From positions 23,832-87,831 of the forward strand of contig NZ_CVPC01000016.1 in assembly GCF_001049735.1 (NCBI RefSeq): a stretch of DNA of 64,000 nt, read 5' to 3'. Every line of letters begins with the position of its first letter. Position 1 is the first letter of the stretch. The notes under the pieces are model-generated. The model did not search any database. It was not told the origin of the DNA and saw nothing but the letters and a program-made list of their open reading frames with translations. Shown here piece after piece: positions 61,213-64,000 of the stretch. The position numbers and the translations under genes were made by a program. Origin of the DNA: Nereida ignava. Its GTDB lineage: Bacteria > Pseudomonadota > Alphaproteobacteria > Rhodobacterales > Rhodobacteraceae.

Positions 61213-62694
61213 ATGTTAGAAGGTATTCTGATCGGTCTGCAAACGGCCCTATCCATGCAAAACTTATTGGTCGTTATTGGTGGCTGTTTGATCGGCACAT
61301 TCATTGGCATGTTGCCGGGCCTTGGCCCCATGTCGATCATTGCTATTATGATACCCGTGGCGATCACTATGGGCGATCCTTCGGCAGCGCTAATTCTACT
61401 GGCAGGTGTTTATTACGGGGCAATTTTTGGCGGCTCGACATCGTCAATCCTGCTAAATGCACCCGGGGTGGCGGGCACCGTTGCGTCCTCCTTCGATGGT
61501 TACCCCATGTCGCGACAGGGCAAAGCCGGCAAGGCTCTGACAATTGCCGCCATTGCTAGCTTTGCAGGTGGTACGATCGGCGCTTTGTTGTTGATGATCT
61601 TTGCGCCGATGTTGTCGAGCGTCGCCTTGTTGTTCCACTCACCGGAATATTTCGCGTTAATGGTCGTCGGCCTGTCGGCCATCGCGGCATTTGCGGGGCC
61701 TGGTCAAGTGACCAAAGCTCTGATGATGACCGTTCTTGGCCTGATCATGGCAACTGTAGGCGAAGGCGCATTGTTTAATCTGCCACGTTTTACGGGCGGC
61801 ATCATGGATCTTCAATCGGGCTTTGGCTTCATCACCTTGGCTATGGCCATGTTCGCGTTGCCGGAAGCTATTTTTCTTGTTCTTAAACCAAAAAACCTTG
61901 GTGCTGATGGCGGTGAAATCAAAGACCTGCGCATCACACGCGCCGAAGCTCGGGCTATCGCTCCGGTCATTGGCCGCCAGTCTGTTCAAGGGTTTTTTAT
62001 TGGTGTGCTGCCCGGCGCGGGTGCAACAATCGCGTCTTTTCTTGGCTACGCAGTTGAGCGCAATATTGCCCCGAAACATGAACAAGATGAATTCGGCAAA
62101 GGTTCTATCAAAGGCCTTGCCGCACCTGAAACTGCTAACAACGCGGCTTGCACTGGCTCGTTTGTGCCGCTGCTGACGCTTGGTATTCCCGGGTCTGGCA
62201 CAACTGCTATTTTGCTGGGCGCATTGATCGCGCTGAACGTTACGCCAGGTCCGCGCCTAATGATTGACGAACCACAGATTTTCTGGGCTGTTATCATGTC
62301 GATGTTTATTGGCAATCTGGTGCTTTTGGTTTTGAACCTACCCCTGATCCCCTACATTGCCAAATTGCTGGCAATCCCGCGCAACTACCTGATCCCCTTC
62401 ATCCTGTTTTTCACATTGATGGGCGCCTACATCGGACAAAATAACGCGACGGAATTGCTGATGCTTGTTGGGTTTGGCATTTGTGGCATTGCGTTGAAAT
62501 TCGCTAACTACCCTCTGCCACCTCTTTTAATTGGATTTATCCTCGGTGGCATGATGGAGGATAACTTTTCTCGTTCAATGCAACTCTATGGCGGCGTGTC
62601 TTTTGTTTTGGAACGCCCCATGACGCTTGGCCTGTTGGTCATTGCGGCAGGTCTGATCATTGTTCCGATCTTGAGGACCCGCTTGGCCAAGTGA
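61213..62694 (+). CDS. tctA: Tripartite tricarboxylate transporter large membrane subunit
   Basis: 493 residues from ATG 61213 (MLEGILIGLQTALSMQNLLV), one base after tctB. About 12 helices. The two TctA signature loops are present: FIGMLPGLGPMSIIAIMIPV and GGSTSSILLNAPGVAGTVAS, and in the second half FIGVLPGAGATIASFLGYAV. It is the sodium- or proton-driven channel part of the carrier. Confidence 0.92.
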   Translation: MLEGILIGLQTALSMQNLLVVIGGCLIGTFIGMLPGLGPMSIIAIMIPVAITMGDPSAALILLAGVYYGAIFGGSTSSILLNAPGVAGTVASSFDGYPMSRQGKAGKALTIAAIASFAGGTIGALLLMIFAPMLSSVALLFHSPEYFALMVVGLSAIAAFAGPGQVTKALMMTVLGLIMATVGEGALFNLPRFTGGIMDLQSGFGFITLAMAMFALPEAIFLVLKPKNLGADGGEIKDLRITRAEARAIAPVIGRQSVQGFFIGVLPGAGATIASFLGYAVERNIAPKHEQDEFGKGSIKGLAAPETANNAACTGSFVPLLTLGIPGSGTTAILLGALIALNVTPGPRLMIDEPQIFWAVIMSMFIGNLVLLVLNLPLIPYIAKLLAIPRNYLIPFILFFTLMGAYIGQNNATELLMLVGFGICGIALKFANYPLPPLLIGFILGGMMEDNFSRSMQLYGGVSFVLERPMTLGLLVIAAGLIIVPILRTRLAK

Positions 62695-63246
62695 CTTCGG
62701 AGACTGAGGGGCTGTCTGAGGGTAGCAACAGTGCGGCGTATTCACCTCAACACCGATAGCCCGCACAACTTATTATGGTATTGCCCATGTGCACCGGAAG
62801 CCATCATAATCATGAACCAGAAGTCAATCATGTACTTACAATCAACGTGGCTCAGTCGGATTAGGCTGCTCAGGCTCGAAGTCGCTGTTCGCTTCACTTT
62901 GCATCAATGTCGGATTTGCAAACGTTGGCCTTTCATCTTCTTAACTATGCTTCTCGCGCCTTCTCACAACCAAAACCTACAAGCCCTACGAATTCCAACA
63001 TCTGCATATATTCTGCCCAAAAGCGCACGTAACACATCAACCCGCGTAAACACTCACACTTAGCGATCCCAGCAAACTCACCGCCTTACACCTGCTTACA
63101 CAGCGCACTAGGTACCACTGCACTACAAGCCACCCACAGTTCCCTGTGTGCCTTGCGGCTTAAGCCTGTCATAGTCTGCCTGTGACGTTGCCGTACTGGT
63201 CGCCTGTGGCATGCCTGACGGGGATTGCTGTGGCGTTGGAGTGTCT
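62695..63246. other. Gap between tctA and the insertion sequence
   Basis: 552 bases. A 110-codon plus-strand frame (62731-63063) has no ribosome site and poor composition and is not accepted. No clear terminator after tctA. The DNA may be the remains of whatever the insertion sequence hit; no gene family recognised. Confidence 0.4.
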
Positions 63247-63296
63247 TGGCCCCCTAAAACTGTGCCACTATTTGTTGACTAAGGGAGTGACAGAGA

Positions 63297-63584
63297 ATGG
63301 CACGGAAACGGTATTCACATGAGGATGCACTGAAGTTATTGCGCGAGATTGATGTTCATTTGCATGATGGGTTGGATGTTGTGGGCGCGTGTCGCAAGGC
63401 GGGTATTTCGGACAAGACCTATTACTATTGGCGCAAGAAGTTCGGTGGTCTAGGGCGACCGCAGCTCTCAGAAATGAAAGCACTGAAGAAGGAAAACGAG
63501 CGGCTGAAGAAAATCGTTGCGGACCTCCAACTGGACAAGCTGATCTTGAAAGAGAGCCTCGATTATTTAAAGCCGAAGGCCTGA
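63297..63584 (+). CDS. IS3-family transposase OrfA
   Basis: 95 residues. Helix-turn-helix (EIDVHLHDGLDVVGACRKAG, ISDKTYYYWRKKFGG) and a leucine-zipper coil (EMKALKKENERLKKIVADLQ). Binds the IS ends. Near its end is the slippery heptamer T TTA AAG at 63566-63572, in phase to shift -1 into orfB. Confidence 0.92.
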   Translation: MARKRYSHEDALKLLREIDVHLHDGLDVVGACRKAGISDKTYYYWRKKFGGLGRPQLSEMKALKKENERLKKIVADLQLDKLILKESLDYLKPKA

Positions 63585-64000
63585 CGGTTGATGGGTTGCG
63601 TCAGGCCGTAATCCATACCCGCCAAAGACTTGATACGTCAGAACGGCGCACATGTGCGGTTCTCGGCGTCTCGCGTTCTGGCTTGCATTACAAAACGAAG
63701 GTTCAAGGTGATGACGCATTGCGCTTGGCCATGATCCGCCTTGCCAAGCAGTATGGTCGGTACGGATATCGAAAGATCGCTGAGTTGCTGCGGATCGAAG
63801 GTTGGCACGTCAATCACAAGAAAGTTGAGCGTTTATGGCGCGAAGAAGGGCTGAAGCTGCCAGAGCGGCATAAGAAACGAAGGCGGCTGTATCACAAAGA
63901 CAGTTCGGTCATCCGTTTGCGCCCAATGCATCCCAATCATGTTTGGGCAATTGATTTTGTTCACGACAAGCTGAGTAACGGGCGCAGCTACAAGATGCTG
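63572..64000 (+). CDS. IS3-family transposase OrfB (partial, -1 frame)
   Basis: Reads in the -1 frame from the heptamer: GLTVDGLRQAVIHTRQRLDT, HTH_21 region with YGRYGYRKIAELLRIEGWHV and NHKKVERLWREEGLKLPER, then the start of the DDE domain (HPNHVWAIDFVHDKLSNGR, first catalytic Asp in AIDFV). Cut by the window end. Made as the OrfAB fusion. Confidence 0.9.

Larger units (their letters stand above)
63247..64000 (+). mobile_element. IS3-family insertion sequence, 5' part
   Basis: Begins about 63247 with TGGCCCCCTAAAACTGTGCC, a TG-starting end as in IS3 elements, followed by orfA and the 5' two thirds of orfB in the -1 frame. The right end is outside the window, so the inverted repeats cannot be compared. 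Confidence 0.85.

Noticed and set aside
62731..63063. 110-codon frame between tctA and the IS
   Set aside because: No ribosome site, unlikely composition, no motif.

Overview
The window looks like a chromosomal segment of an alphaproteobacterium of the Rhodobacterales (Roseobacter group). This is an inference from the GC-rich codon use, the FrcABC-like and Tct-like transport loci, and the style of the polysaccharide and phage proteins; no species marker such as an rRNA gene is present. 

Layout. (1) 1-8548, + strand: end of an exopolysaccharide/glycan gene cluster: C-terminus of an asparagine synthase, a heparinase II/III-like protein, a GT4 glycosyltransferase, then a Pgl-type set (phosphoglycosyl transferase, sugar acetyltransferase, PLP aminotransferase, membrane 4,6-dehydratase) that together would make and load a diacetamido-sugar on a lipid carrier, and a Nudix hydrolase. 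A decayed reading frame sits in the one long gap (5.76-6.02 kb). (2) 8578-44595: a nearly complete lambda-order siphophage prophage. Late genes run on the minus strand from terminase (34.8 kb) through portal, protease with nested scaffold, decoration and capsid proteins, tail tube, a G/GT-type pair with a -1 frameshift site, tape measure, tail tip, lysis genes and tail fibres. Three tRNA genes for A-ending codons lie between late genes on the opposite strand. Early genes (34.9-42.7 kb) include a ParB-methylase fusion, an Abi_2 protein, a replication initiator with iteron-like repeats inside its gene and a VRR-NUC nuclease; a tyrosine integrase closes the element. At the far end of the late operon (8.6-11.5 kb) is the most unusual feature: a radical SAM/SPASM enzyme and two 2OG-Fe(II) oxygenase-like proteins around a 98-residue protein whose C-terminus is rich in Asn-Cys pairs. 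It resembles a RiPP maturation cassette wired into a phage tail-fibre operon. 

(3) 44.6-51.1 kb: island with a small unknown protein, a WYL regulator behind two palindromes, a RES-like protein, an SMC/RloC-like AAA ATPase (probable defence), the 3' half of an initiator tRNA (an attachment-site scar), and a truncated large serine recombinase. (4) 51.4-56.5 kb: ROK-regulated, divergent sugar ABC transporter (FrcABC-like) with a long perfect operator palindrome and a dead PfkB sugar kinase. (5) 56.5-62.7 kb: TctDE-like two-component system with an accessory periplasmic protein, divergent from a tripartite tricarboxylate transporter tctCBA; tandem direct repeats between them look like the response-regulator site. 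(6) 63.25 kb to the end: 5' part of an IS3-family element with a -1 frameshift heptamer.
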